From Acetobacteraceae bacterium (GTDB lineage: Bacteria; Pseudomonadota; Alphaproteobacteria; Acetobacterales; Acetobacteraceae), in the NCBI GenBank assembly GCA_003164135.1, contig PLSD01000102.1, positions 97,235-161,234 on the forward strand: a stretch of DNA of 64,000 nucleotides. The letters run 5' to 3'. Under the pieces are notes generated by a model. It did not search any database and was not told the origin of the DNA. It saw only the letters and a program-made list of their open reading frames with translations. Made by a program: the position numbers and the translations under genes. This document shows, one piece after another, positions 45,708 through 54,903 of this stretch (positions are counted from its first letter, which is position 1; the number at the start of each line of letters is the position of its first letter).

Positions 45708-47117
45708 ATGCAGGAGCTTGTCAGGGTCATCACCTCCGATCACTCAGAGTGGCGATTCAGGCAGTTCTGCTTGCGCAACCCCGGCCTGCCCGCGCAGGCG
45801 ATTTACGCTTTCAATGCCCAGGACTTCCCCTTTGAGGCCTGTATCCGTGACGGGGTGATCGCACCGGATACGGGCTGGAGCCGCGACGCGCTCGCCGCCG
45901 CCCTCACCCATATCGCGCTTTGGCAGGAATGTGCCGCCGGGAAAATGCCGTTCCATATCGCCGCCGACGACATGCTGCTGCGCGCCGACTTCTGGCCACA
46001 GGCGCAAGCCCTGCCATGTAAGCCGGAATGGGATATTGTGCTGTGGACAGCGGATTTCGATTTCCCGGTCACGCTCGTGCCGGCACCGGGACTCGGCCCG
46101 GCCACCATCCAGTTCGCCCCGGCTGCTGCCACGCAACATCCGGATGATTTCCGCAATGCCAAAACCCGCTTCAGCCTGCTGCCGCTGATCTCCGCGGCTG
46201 GGCTTGGCTGCTATTCAATCTCCCCCGCGGGTGCCGCCCGCCTGCTGGCCGACTGCCTGCCCGCCGGCGGCAATCCGGCCCCAGGCGCTGCCTTCCGTTT
46301 TGAGGTAAGCCGGTATTTTCCCCGGCACCGTTCCTTCGTGGCGATGCCGCCGCTGGCGCTGCCCCAGCCCTTGCCGCCGCCGGTCCGCGCCGCCGCCGGG
46401 AAAACCCTGGTCTTCTGTACCGCCTTCGCGCGCAACCAGGCGGACTGGAACGACAGATACGGGGTCTGGCTGGACGCCATCAAACGCTCAGGCTTGCCGC
46501 AGGACCAGATATTGATCGTCGATGACGGCTCACCTTGCCTGCCCGGCTGGCCTGACCTGACCGTGGTTTCGGCGGATGCGTGCCCCTCCGCCGGAGAAAC
46601 CCCCGTACCGGGCGGCGTGCTGCTTTATCACTTTGAGGATAATCTCGGCCGCAATACGGTCCTGGATTTTCCCGGCTGGCACCGTTCATTCGCATTTGCC
46701 GCGCAATATGCCGCCGCGCATGGGTTTGCGCGCGTGATCCATCTCGAATCGGACGCCTTCCTGATTACCCGGCGGGTGCGCGAGTATATCGGCGGGCTGA
46801 CCGAAGGCTGGGTCGCGCTGTTCTGCCCGGCGCAGAATTTTCCGGAAATCGCCATCAGCGTGGCGGCCGGCCAGGGGGTTGAGGATTTCGCGGCCTGGGC
46901 CAGAATCCCCTGGCCGCACCAGAACGACCAGGCCGTCGAACTGACGATCCCGTTTTCCAAGGTCGAACGGGTGTTTACCGGCGATCGCTACGGCGAGTAC
47001 CGGCCTGACATTCCACGCGATGCCGATTACGCCGCGCAAACCCAGATCGGCCGGGAGGCGGAATATTACTGGTGGCTCACCCCGGAGCATGCCGAGGACG
47101 CCGCTCTGACAAATTAG
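45708..47117 (+). CDS. Two-domain GT25-like glycosyltransferase
   Basis: A 469-residue protein without a signal peptide. The N-terminal half resembles GT25 LPS glycosyltransferases: [20 protein letters not shown], then [13 protein letters not shown] and [13 protein letters not shown] (an acidic donor-site motif), and [14 protein letters not shown]. The C-terminal half begins [20 protein letters not shown] and has [10 protein letters not shown] and [11 protein letters not shown], suggesting a GT-A-like fold. The gene stands alone: ilvC is divergent, and the RND gene converges with a four-base overlap. Two transfer activities on a surface glycan are plausible but not shown. Confidence 0.65.
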   Translation: MQELVRVITSDHSEWRFRQFCLRNPGLPAQAIYAFNAQDFPFEACIRDGVIAPDTGWSRDALAAALTHIALWQECAAGKMPFHIAADDMLLRADFWPQAQALPCKPEWDIVLWTADFDFPVTLVPAPGLGPATIQFAPAAATQHPDDFRNAKTRFSLLPLISAAGLGCYSISPAGAARLLADCLPAGGNPAPGAAFRFEVSRYFPRHRSFVAMPPLALPQPLPPPVRAAAGKTLVFCTAFARNQADWNDRYGVWLDAIKRSGLPQDQILIVDDGSPCLPGWPDLTVVSADACPSAGETPVPGGVLLYHFEDNLGRNTVLDFPGWHRSFAFAAQYAAAHGFARVIHLESDAFLITRRVREYIGGLTEGWVALFCPAQNFPEIAISVAAGQGVEDFAAWARIPWPHQNDQAVELTIPFSKVERVFTGDRYGEYRPDIPRDADYAAQTQIGREAEYYWWLTPEHAEDAALTN

Positions 47118-50100
47118 CCGCCGCGCCGCCGGGCAGCCGTGGCCTCGCGCAGGCGCTGGAACACCGCATAGAGCAGCGGAATGATGAAAATGCCGACCAG
47201 GGAAGCCGCGATCATGCCCGCGAACACCGGGGTGCCGAGCGAGCGGCGGCTGATCTGGGCGGCGCCGGTGGCGATGACCAGCGGGACCAAGCCAGCGATG
47301 AAGGCGATGGAAGTCATCATCACCGCGCGGAAACGCATGCGCGCCCCCATGGCGGCGGCTTGTTCGATCGGCATGCCCTCGGCGCGGCGCTCCTTGGCGA
47401 ACTCCACGATGAGGATGCCGTTTTTCGCCGCCATGGCGATCAGCGTGATCATACCGATCTGCACGTAGAGATTTATGTTCAGCCCGCACGCCCACACGCC
47501 GAACAGCGCGCCGAACGCGCCGATGATGATGGAGAGCAGCACCGGCACCGGGATCACCCAGCTCTCGTACAGTGCGACCAGGAAGAGGTAGGCGAACAGC
47601 ACCGAGAGCAGCAGGATCGGCCCGGTTTGCCCGGACGCGGCGTTTTCCAGATAGGCGGTGCTGGTCCATTCATAGCTGTAGCCCGGCGGCAGGGTGCGGC
47701 TGGAGACATCTGCCATGGCCTTGATGCCGCCGGCCGAGGAAACGCCCGGCGCCGGGTTGGCGACGATGGGGATCGCCTCGGTATCGTTGTAGCGCGGGAT
47801 AACCGGCGGTTCGAGGATGGTGCTGGTGGTGGCCAGGGCGCGCAACGGCACCATGGCGCCGGAGCTGCTGCGCACGTAGCTCTGGTAGATCGAGTCCGGC
47901 GTGGCGCGGTTGGCGGCGATGCCTTGGATATTCACCTGCCAGATGCGGCCGTACAGATTGAACTGGTTGACGTAATAGCCGCCCAGGGTGGCCTGCAGCG
48001 TGGTGTAAATATCGCCCATGTTGACGCCCAGGGCACCGGCCTTGTCGCGGTCGATGTTGAGGAACAGCGTGGGCGTTTCGGCGTTATAGGTGGAGAAGAC
48101 CTTGCCCAAACGCTTGTCCTGGCTGGCGGCCACCAACAGGCCGTTGAGGACCTCCTGCATCTGCTCCTGCGGCGCGCCCTGGGTGTTTTCCAGCTCATAT
48201 TGCAGCCCGCCGTTGGGGGAGAGGCCGGAAATCGGCGGGAAGTTGAAAGCGATCAGCCGCCCGTTGAGCAACTGGCTGCCGACACCGAACACATGCTTGA
48301 TCGCCGTGTCGGCGCTGTTGGCCTCGCCTGGGCGGCCGGCGAAGGGTTTGAGGCGGATAAGGAAAAAGGCGGTGTTGGATTCCGAGGCGCCGTCGAGAAT
48401 GGAGAAGCCGATCACCGACATGACATGGGTGACTTGGGGCATCTGCCGCAGTTTCGTCACCACCGCGTCGGCCACCGCCTCGGTACGGTTGACCGAGGCG
48501 CCGGCCGGCAGGCTGACCTGGGCGAAGAAGGCGCCCTGGTCCTCGTTGGGTAAAAACCCGCCGGGGGTGACGATGGCCATGGCGGCGGCACCCACCGCAA
48601 AGACGGCGATGACCGCCAGGCCGATCCAGGCTTTGCGCAGGCCGCGCGTGACAACGCTGGTGTAGCCGTCGCGCGCCTGGTCGATGCCGCGCAAAATCCG
48701 CCCCAACACGCCACGCGGCCGGTGGCCGGGGCGAATGAGGATGGCGCACAGCGCCGGCGATAGGGTGAGCGCGTTGAAGGCCGAGAGCAGCATCGCGACG
48801 CTCACCGTGACGGCGAACTGCTGGAACAGCAGGCCCGAGAGGCCGGGGATGAAGGCGATCGGAACAAACACCGAGAGCAGCACCAGGGAGATGGCGATAA
48901 TCGGCGCGGTGATCTGCGTCATCGCCAGCTTGGTGGCGTCACGCGGGGAGAGGTCCGGCCGCTCGGTCATCACGCGCTCGACGTTTTCCACCACCACGAT
49001 GGCGTCATCCACGACAATGCCGGTGGCGACCACCAGGGCCAGCAGGGTGACGGTATTGGCGGAAAAACCGCAGGCCAGCAGGACGGCAAAAGTGCCTGTG
49101 AGGGCGATGGGCAGCACCACCGTGGGCACCACCGCCGCGCGCCAGTCGCCCAAAAACAGGAACACCACCAGCACCACCAGCACGAACGCCGCCAGCAGGG
49201 TGCGCTCAACCTCCTGAATGGTCTCGCGCACGAAGCTTGAGGTGTCGAACACATGGGTGGCGATGAGCGAGGGCGGGAATTTCTGCTCCAGCAGCGCCAG
49301 CTCCTGGTCCACCGCGGCGGAAGTCGCGAGCGCGTTGGCGCCGGGGGCGAGGTAGATGCCAATCGCCTGACCGGCGCCGTTGTCGATTTTGTTGATGCGG
49401 GTTTGCGTCTGCGCGCCCAGCACCACCTGCGCCACGTCTTTGATGCGCAGCAGCGAGCCATCCGGGTTGGTGCGCAGCACGACATCGCCGAACTGTTCCA
49501 CCGTGGTCAGGCGGCCTTGCGCCTCCACGGTCATTTGTAGCTGCTGCGTGGCGGCGTTGGGCGGCACGCCGATGGCCCCCACCGGCGCCTGCACATTCTG
49601 GCCGTTAAGTGCTGTGATGATGTCCTGCGGCGTGAGGCCAAGCTGGGTCAGGCGGTTGGTGTCGTAGTACACCCGCATGGAGTAATTCTGCGGCCCGAAC
49701 AGCAGCGCCTGCCCCACGCCCTGCACGCGCGAGAGCGGGTCCAGCAGGTTGAGGGTGACATAGTTGGAGACCTGCAACTGCGAGAGCTGGTTGCCGGGGC
49801 TGGAAATGAACAGGAAGTCCAGCACGGCGGAGGAGCGCTTGCGCACGGTGATGCCCTCCTGCTGCACCAGCGCGGGCAGTTGCGAGGTGGCCTGCTGCAC
49901 CGCGTTGGTGACGTTCACCGTGTCGATGTTCGGGTCCGAGCCGACGGCGAAGCTGACTGTGAGGGAGTAGCTGCCGTCGTTGGCGCTGGTCGAGGACATG
50001 TAGATTTCGTCGTTGAGGCCGTTGACCGCCTCCTCGATCGGTTCGGCCACCGTCTGTTCCACCACTTTCGCCGAGGCGCCGGGGTAGTTGACCGTAACCT

Positions 50101-50233
50101 GCACCTGCGGCGGCACGATGTTGGGGAACTGCGCGACGGGGATGCGCGTAATGGCGATTATCCCCGCCAGGGTGATGATAATCGCGTTGACGATGGCAAA
50201 GCGCGGGCGGTCGATGAAAAAGGCAGAGAACAT
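47114..50233 (-). CDS. RND-family efflux transporter inner-membrane subunit (AcrB/MexB type)
   Basis: A 1039-residue HAE1-type RND pump for hydrophobic and amphiphilic compounds. The N-terminus [15 protein letters not shown] and [20 protein letters not shown] are typical. The proton-relay Asp pair lies in [18 protein letters not shown] (TM4). Two large periplasmic loops and 12 membrane helices fit the family. It is coupled to the adaptor gene by one overlapping base (TGATG). No outer-membrane TolC-like factor or regulator gene lies next to it. Confidence 0.95.
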   Translation of the reverse strand: MFSAFFIDRPRFAIVNAIIITLAGIIAITRIPVAQFPNIVPPQVQVTVNYPGASAKVVEQTVAEPIEEAVNGLNDEIYMSSTSANDGSYSLTVSFAVGSDPNIDTVNVTNAVQQATSQLPALVQQEGITVRKRSSAVLDFLFISSPGNQLSQLQVSNYVTLNLLDPLSRVQGVGQALLFGPQNYSMRVYYDTNRLTQLGLTPQDIITALNGQNVQAPVGAIGVPPNAATQQLQMTVEAQGRLTTVEQFGDVVLRTNPDGSLLRIKDVAQVVLGAQTQTRINKIDNGAGQAIGIYLAPGANALATSAAVDQELALLEQKFPPSLIATHVFDTSSFVRETIQEVERTLLAAFVLVVLVVFLFLGDWRAAVVPTVVLPIALTGTFAVLLACGFSANTVTLLALVVATGIVVDDAIVVVENVERVMTERPDLSPRDATKLAMTQITAPIIAISLVLLSVFVPIAFIPGLSGLLFQQFAVTVSVAMLLSAFNALTLSPALCAILIRPGHRPRGVLGRILRGIDQARDGYTSVVTRGLRKAWIGLAVIAVFAVGAAAMAIVTPGGFLPNEDQGAFFAQVSLPAGASVNRTEAVADAVVTKLRQMPQVTHVMSVIGFSILDGASESNTAFFLIRLKPFAGRPGEANSADTAIKHVFGVGSQLLNGRLIAFNFPPISGLSPNGGLQYELENTQGAPQEQMQEVLNGLLVAASQDKRLGKVFSTYNAETPTLFLNIDRDKAGALGVNMGDIYTTLQATLGGYYVNQFNLYGRIWQVNIQGIAANRATPDSIYQSYVRSSSGAMVPLRALATTSTILEPPVIPRYNDTEAIPIVANPAPGVSSAGGIKAMADVSSRTLPPGYSYEWTSTAYLENAASGQTGPILLLSVLFAYLFLVALYESWVIPVPVLLSIIIGAFGALFGVWACGLNINLYVQIGMITLIAMAAKNGILIVEFAKERRAEGMPIEQAAAMGARMRFRAVMMTSIAFIAGLVPLVIATGAAQISRRSLGTPVFAGMIAASLVGIFIIPLLYAVFQRLREATAARRRGG

Positions 50234-51309
50234 CAGTTCTGTGCCGCGGGCTGCGGGGAAACTTTCATGCCCGGATGCACCATCTGGATGCCCTCGGTGA
50301 TGATTTTATCCCCCGGCGAGACGCCGGAGAGCACCGGGACGGTGGTGTTGGATTGTGGTCCTAGAGTGACACTGTGGCGGGTGACGATGTTGCCAGGGCC
50401 CACTTCCAGCACGTAATCGCCGAGCTGATCGGCGATGACCGCCGCCAGAGGGATGACGATCTGCGACTGTGCCTGTTTGGCACGCAGGATGACGGTGACG
50501 AACTCGCCGTCCGTAAGGGCGTCGTCCAGATTGGCGATGGTGGCGCGCCAGTTCAGCGAATCGGTATTCTGCGTCACCTGATTGTTGATGAAATCGACCT
50601 TGCCGGTCTGCGCGTAGGTGGAGCCGTCCGGCAGTTGCAGCAGCAGGTCCATCTGGGCGGCCTGGGCGCGGAACTTCAGCGCGTCGGCCATGGGCAGGGA
50701 AAAGTCCACATACATCGGGTCCTCGGCAACGATGGTGGCGAGCACGCCGCTCTGCGGGCCGGCGACATTGCCCACGTTCACCGTGGTGGCGCCGATGACG
50801 CCCGCAATCGGGGCGCGGATTTGCGTGTAGTCCAGGTTGATCTGCGCGGTTTGCAGTTGCGCCTGCGCGCTCTGCACCGCCGCCTGGTCGGAGAGGTAGG
50901 CGGCCAGCGCAAGGTCCACGGTGGATTGCTGCCCGGCGACGGTGTGCAGCAAGGCCTGCGCGCGTTGCAGAGTGAGCTGGGCCACATGCGCCTGCGCCTG
51001 CGCCTGGGCGACCGTCGCCTGCGCCTGCGCGACTTGCGCCTGGTAAGGCGGTTGTTCGATGACATAGAGCAGGTCGCCTGCCTTCACCGCCTGGCCGTCA
51101 GTGAAATTCTGCGTCTCCAGAAACCCGGTGACGCGGGCCTGGATGTTGACGATCCGTGGTGACTGGATGTGCCCGGTATAGTCCTGCTGCGCGTAAACCG
51201 GCTGGCTGGCGGCGGTGATGACGCCCACAACCGGAGGCGGCGCTTCCTGCGCGCAGGCAAAGCCGCCCGCCAGGCAGGCGAGCAGCCCGGCGGCAATAAT
51301 CTGTTTCAT
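50233..51309 (-). CDS. RND efflux periplasmic adaptor (membrane fusion protein)
   Basis: A 358-residue adaptor from ATG 51309 ([21 protein letters not shown]), with GGGAAG upstream; the frame stays open to 51546 without sense. A signal peptide is about residues 1-20. [20 protein letters not shown] begins the barrel-lipoyl region, an Ala/Gln-rich coiled-coil hairpin follows ([19 protein letters not shown]), and [15 protein letters not shown] is the returning lipoyl half. It links the inner-membrane pump to an outer-membrane channel. It is the first gene of the two-gene unit. Confidence 0.94.
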   Translation of the reverse strand: MKQIIAAGLLACLAGGFACAQEAPPPVVGVITAASQPVYAQQDYTGHIQSPRIVNIQARVTGFLETQNFTDGQAVKAGDLLYVIEQPPYQAQVAQAQATVAQAQAQAHVAQLTLQRAQALLHTVAGQQSTVDLALAAYLSDQAAVQSAQAQLQTAQINLDYTQIRAPIAGVIGATTVNVGNVAGPQSGVLATIVAEDPMYVDFSLPMADALKFRAQAAQMDLLLQLPDGSTYAQTGKVDFINNQVTQNTDSLNWRATIANLDDALTDGEFVTVILRAKQAQSQIVIPLAAVIADQLGDYVLEVGPGNIVTRHSVTLGPQSNTTVPVLSGVSPGDKIITEGIQMVHPGMKVSPQPAAQN

Positions 51310-51392
51310 TTCAGTCTTCCCTGCCCGCGGATCGCGATAATCCAGCCAATATGGACCGGGACGAAGCCCCGTCAATGCGCGGCATGGCGGCC

Positions 51393-51418
51393 ATGCTTGC
51401 CGAGCCATGAGCAAGCAT
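51393..51418. promoter_or_regulatory. Inverted repeat upstream of the efflux operon
   Basis: ATGCTTGC (51393-51400) and GCAAGCAT (51411-51418) are perfect 8-base arms 10 bases apart, 84 bases before the adaptor start and 103 bases before the MaoC start. Such a site is a possible TetR- or MarR-type operator; no regulator gene is adjacent. Confidence 0.4.
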
Positions 51419-51520
51419 ATAGTGTGCTGGTGAACCAGAAACAGCCACCTCCCATTGCGGTCAACCGCCGCGACTGACAAAACCACCAAATATTTTTGAC
51501 GAACTAGGAAAGGCGCCTCC

Positions 51521-52372
51521 GTGGATATCGAAAAAATCAAGAACATGCAGCTTGGCTCGATTGAGCAGAGCTATGACAAGCGCGACACCATCCTCTACGC
51601 GCTGGGCCTGGGCTACGGCGCCGACCCGCTGGACGAGGGCGAGCTGCCGTTTGTGTACGAAGGCAACCTGCGCTGCGTGCCCTCCTATGTGAACGTGCTC
51701 TGCCACCCCGGTTTCTGGGCGCAGAAGCCGGAATTCGGCATCGACTGGGTGAAGCTGCTGCACGCCGAACAGGAATTTAAAATGCACCGGCCGATGCCCG
51801 CCACCGGCAAGCTGCGCGGCGAATACCGCGTTGCCGGGGTTGAGGACAAAGGCCCCGGCCGTGGCGCGCTGCTGCACCAGGAAAAAGAACTGTTCGACGC
51901 CGCCAGCGGCGAGAAAATCGCCACCGTGCGCTCCACGCTGTTTTTGCGCGGCAACGGCGGCGAGGGCGGGTTCGGCACGGTGCCGGCCGCGGCCGAGCCG
52001 GTGCCCGAGCGCGCGCCCGACCGCGTGGTGACCATCCCCACCCTGCCCCGCCAGGCGCTGATCTACCGCCTGAGCGGCGACTGGAATCCGCTGCACGCCG
52101 ACCCGGAGATTGCCCGCAAGGCAGGCTTCGACCGGCCGATCCTGCACGGGCTGTGCACCAACGGCCTCGCCTGCCGCGCCATTCTCTCCGCCTATTGCGA
52201 TAACGACACCGCCCGCTTCGGCGGCATGTTCGTGCGCTTCAGCAAGCCGGTGATGCCCGGCGAGACGATCCGCTTCGAGTTCTTCGAGGAGCCCGAGCGC
52301 CTGCGCTTCCGCGCGATTGCCGTGGAGCGCGACACCGTGGTGCTCGACCGCTGCACTGCTACATTGGTCTAG
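51521..52372 (+). CDS. MaoC-like (R)-specific enoyl-CoA hydratase
   Basis: A 283-residue double-hotdog hydratase. The N-terminal hotdog half has QSYDKRDTILYALGLGYGAD, similar to peroxisomal MFE-2 hydratase 2 and bacterial homologues. The C-terminal half carries the hydratase 2 motif in LSGDWNPLHADPEIARKAGFD (Asp and His) and RPILHGLCTNGLA. The reaction is hydration of trans-2-enoyl-CoA to (R)-3-hydroxyacyl-CoA, linking beta-oxidation with PHA or acyl modification. The start is GTG with AGGAAAGG about 9 bases upstream. It is transcribed divergently from the efflux genes. Confidence 0.88.
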   Translation: MDIEKIKNMQLGSIEQSYDKRDTILYALGLGYGADPLDEGELPFVYEGNLRCVPSYVNVLCHPGFWAQKPEFGIDWVKLLHAEQEFKMHRPMPATGKLRGEYRVAGVEDKGPGRGALLHQEKELFDAASGEKIATVRSTLFLRGNGGEGGFGTVPAAAEPVPERAPDRVVTIPTLPRQALIYRLSGDWNPLHADPEIARKAGFDRPILHGLCTNGLACRAILSAYCDNDTARFGGMFVRFSKPVMPGETIRFEFFEEPERLRFRAIAVERDTVVLDRCTATLV

Positions 52373-52383
52373 AGACTAGACTC

Positions 52384-52537
52384 ATAAGTCGCTCTGGTGA
52401 GTCGTATAGCGGGGATTTTCGAGCACCGGAGCGGAGCGTACTTCAGTACGTGAGCCCGTTGCTTCGCGCGCTCGAACCCGTGGCGCGCACTCGCAACCGC
52501 AAAAAATCGCCACTAGACGGCCGCCAGAGCGGCTTAT
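52384..52537. repeat. 154-bp intergenic element with terminal inverted repeats
   Basis: ATAAGTCGCTCTGG (52384-52397) and CCAGAGCGGCTTAT (52524-52537) are inverted with one mismatch. Inside are a CGTAC-TTCA-GTACG hairpin (around 52438-52451) and GCGATTTT/CGCG-rich stretches. It does not code for protein. The composition and the GAGCACCGGAGCGGAGCGTAC stretch resemble dispersed intergenic repeats I have seen in other proteobacteria. It could fold into one long structured RNA. Confidence 0.65.
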
Positions 52538-52609
52538 GACACAAAAAGATCACATAACTTCGGGCTGTGTCGTGGCAACCAAACGGCATGTTCCCTATAT
52601 GGAGGTAAC

Positions 52610-53401
52610 ATGAGCAATTCACTGACATCGACCCTGAATGACCCGCGCATCCTGCACCTCGCCGGGGGGCATAACTTCCGCGATATCGGTGGCTACGTCG
52701 CGGCTGACGGCAAGCGCGTCGCCTCGGGCAAGGTGTTCCGCTCGGCCAATCTGGCGCGGCTTACCGATGAGGACCACGAGCTTATCGCCGCGCTGAACAT
52801 CCGCCTGATCTTCGATCTTCGCGACAACCGCGAACGCAAGCGCCGCCCTTCCCGCCATGCCAAAAACGCCGGGTATGAGGTGTGGGAGCGCGACCATACC
52901 GGCAGCACCGCCGATCTGATCTCGGCACTTTCCGCCGCCGGCGCCACCGCCGAGACGTCGCACCAGAAGATGGTCGATATCTATAAGCACCTCGCCTACG
53001 AGCAGGCGGAATCCTACACCGAGCTGTTCCGCCGCATCGCCAAGGGCGATCTGCCGCTGGTATTCCACTGCGCCGCGGGCAAGGACCGCACCGGCGTGGC
53101 CGCGGCACTGCTGCTGGACGTATTGGGCGTGCCGCGCGAGACCGTGGTGCAGGACTACCTGCTCACCGAGCATTTCTTCGAGCATAACCTCGCCATCGTG
53201 ATGACGGATTTCGACTCGCATGCGCTGAACGGCGTCGAGCAATCCATCTGGGCGCCGATGATGCATGCCGAGCGGGACTACATCGAGACCATGTTCACCA
53301 CCATCGAGGCCAAGCACGGCTCGGTGAAAGGGTTTTTGCACGAGGTGATCGGCCTGAGCGATGCCGAGCTTGACGCGGTACGCGGGGCGCTGCTCGTATA
53401 A
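52610..53401 (+). CDS. Tyrosine-protein phosphatase (IphP/DSP-like)
   Basis: A 263-residue phosphatase. GGHNFRDIGGYVAADGKRV opens the fold; the P-loop is HCAAGKDR with nucleophile Cys154 and Arg160. It fits the Y_phosphatase3 family (PF13350), some members of which act on phosphotyrosine or phosphoinositides. GGAGG precedes the ATG closely. The ferredoxin and AlkB genes follow on the same strand after 30 bases. Cytoplasmic; substrate not known. Confidence 0.92.
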   Translation: MSNSLTSTLNDPRILHLAGGHNFRDIGGYVAADGKRVASGKVFRSANLARLTDEDHELIAALNIRLIFDLRDNRERKRRPSRHAKNAGYEVWERDHTGSTADLISALSAAGATAETSHQKMVDIYKHLAYEQAESYTELFRRIAKGDLPLVFHCAAGKDRTGVAAALLLDVLGVPRETVVQDYLLTEHFFEHNLAIVMTDFDSHALNGVEQSIWAPMMHAERDYIETMFTTIEAKHGSVKGFLHEVIGLSDAELDAVRGALLV

Positions 53402-53431
53402 ACCACTGCCTCGCGTTCCAGGAGCTAGATT

Positions 53432-53773
53432 TTGGGTACCAGACTGCCGGCCGACCCCGCCCCGTATTTCGAGACCCATGTGTTTGTGTGCGGCAACCGC
53501 CGGCCGGAAGGCCATGAGCGGGGCTGCTGCGCCTCCAAAGGCTCGGAGAAAATCCGCGACTATATGAAGGCGCGGGTGAAGGAGCTGAAAATCCCCGGCG
53601 TGCGGGTGAACCAGGCGGGCTGCCTGGACCGCTGCGAGCTTGGCCCCTGTGCCGTGCTATACCCCGAGGGCGTGTGGTACCGGCTGGATTCCTTCGCGGC
53701 GGTGGATGAGGTGCTGGACCGGCATATCCAGGCCGGTGGCCGCGTGCCGGAGTTGATGCTGCCGGAAAAATGA
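53432..53773 (+). CDS. [2Fe-2S] ferredoxin, thioredoxin-like
   Basis: A 113-residue protein starting at TTG 53432, with AGGAG 8 bases upstream. Cysteines 20, 32, 33, 64, 68 and 73 are in HVFVCGNRRP, RGCCASKG and AGCLDRCELGPC, placed as in the thioredoxin-like [2Fe-2S] ferredoxins (Cys-x11/12-Cys, then Cys-x3-Cys). It overlaps the alkB start by four bases, hence coupled translation. A role as electron donor is likely; the partner is unknown. Confidence 0.9.
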   Translation: MGTRLPADPAPYFETHVFVCGNRRPEGHERGCCASKGSEKIRDYMKARVKELKIPGVRVNQAGCLDRCELGPCAVLYPEGVWYRLDSFAAVDEVLDRHIQAGGRVPELMLPEK

Positions 53774-54393
53774 CCGCCGACCTGTTTCCGCCAAGCTATC
53801 CGGGGCTGACGCTGCTGCCCGGCTTTGCGCGGGACAATGAGGCAGCGCTGCTGGCGGCGGTGGAAGATGTGGTCGCCGCCGCACCATTGCGGCAGGTGGC
53901 AACGCCGGGCGGCAAGGCGATGTCCGTGCATATGAGTAATTGCGGCGCCATGGGCTGGATCTCCGACCGCCACGGCTACCGCTACAGTGCGGTGGACCCA
54001 CTGACCGCGCGGAATTGGCCCGCGATGACGGAGGTTTTCCGCGAACTGGCGGCCCGCGCGGCCCTGGCCGCGGGATATGCGGACTTTGCCCCCGACGCCT
54101 GCCTGGTGAACCTGTACCGCCCCAGTACGCGCATGACCCTGCACCAGGACCGCGACGAGGCCGGCTTCACCGCTCCCATTGTCTCCGTCTCGCTCGGCCT
54201 GCCGGCGGTGTTTTTATGGGGCGGTGCGGCGCGCGCGGACAAGGCGGCGCGGATTGAGCTGCTCAGCGGCGACGTGGTGGTGTGGGGTGGCGTGGCCCGG
54301 CTGAATTTCCACGGCGTGATGCCGTTGCGGGACGGGGTGCATCCGCTGGCGGGGCCCAAGCGCATCAACCTGACGTTCCGCAAAGCGTTGTAG
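53770..54393 (+). CDS. alkB: Alpha-ketoglutarate-dependent DNA demethylase AlkB
   Basis: An Fe(II)/2-oxoglutarate dioxygenase that repairs 1-methyladenine and 3-methylcytosine by oxidation. The 207-residue product has CLVNLYRPSTRMTLHQDRDE (His125 and Asp127 as iron ligands), His181 in ARLNFHGVMP as the third ligand, and the 2OG/RxNxTxR motif at Arg198, Asn200, Thr202 and Arg204. It follows the ferredoxin gene with a four-base overlap. It is the same length as E. coli AlkB within a few residues. Confidence 0.95.
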   Translation: MTADLFPPSYPGLTLLPGFARDNEAALLAAVEDVVAAAPLRQVATPGGKAMSVHMSNCGAMGWISDRHGYRYSAVDPLTARNWPAMTEVFRELAARAALAAGYADFAPDACLVNLYRPSTRMTLHQDRDEAGFTAPIVSVSLGLPAVFLWGGAARADKAARIELLSGDVVVWGGVARLNFHGVMPLRDGVHPLAGPKRINLTFRKAL

Positions 54394-54399
54394 TACCTT

Positions 54400-54420
54400 G
54401 CCGGAACAATCCGTTCCGGC
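54400..54420. terminator. Hairpin after alkB
   Basis: GCCGGAAC and GTTCCGGC are separated by AATCC. There is no T-run, so it may not terminate. Confidence 0.45.
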
Positions 54421-54449
54421 CTACCGTCGCGGTAAAACAGGAGAAGCGC

Positions 54450-54866
54450 ATGTCTGGTTATGTTAACCGCTCATCCGGCCGGGGCCGTAGCTTTGCCCAG
54501 GCCATCGACATTTGCCTGCAAAACTACGTGGGGTTTGCCGGGCGGGCACCGCGCTCGGAATACTGGTACTGGACCCTGTTCTGCGCCCTGCTCGGCCTGG
54601 TGGTTGGATTTGTTTTCGGCTTTCTCGCCATCATCCTGCACGACAGAGCGCTCTACCATGTCGCTACTGCCGCCATGGAGCTGGCAATCCTGCTGCCATC
54701 ACTCACTGTCGGCATCCGCCGCCTGCACGACATCAACCGGTCCGGCTGGTGGTTGTTGATCACCTTCGTGCCGCTGGCCGGCGGCATCCTGCTGCTCGTG
54801 TGGTTCTGCACCCGCGGCACAACGGGCCAGAACCGTTTTGGTCCTGACCCGCTCGCCGAATATTAA
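54450..54866 (+). CDS. DUF805 family membrane protein
   Basis: A 138-residue protein starting at ATG 54450 behind AGGAGAAG; the longer frame from 54282 runs inside alkB. The conserved family start YVGFAGRAPRSEYWYW is present, followed by three hydrophobic helices and GIRRLHDINRSGWW. DUF805 proteins are small inner-membrane proteins without known activity. A terminator follows. Confidence 0.9.
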   Translation: MSGYVNRSSGRGRSFAQAIDICLQNYVGFAGRAPRSEYWYWTLFCALLGLVVGFVFGFLAIILHDRALYHVATAAMELAILLPSLTVGIRRLHDINRSGWWLLITFVPLAGGILLLVWFCTRGTTGQNRFGPDPLAEY

Positions 54867-54867
54867 A

Positions 54868-54889
54868 ACCGGGGCGGCAACGCCCCGGT
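54868..54889. terminator. Terminator between DUF805 gene and permease
   Basis: A 9-bp perfect stem ACCGGGGCG/CGCCCCGGT with a GCAA loop. A short TTT follows on the plus strand; it lies between convergent genes. Confidence 0.7.
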
Positions 54890-54903
54890 CCGTTTAAAGC
54901 CGC

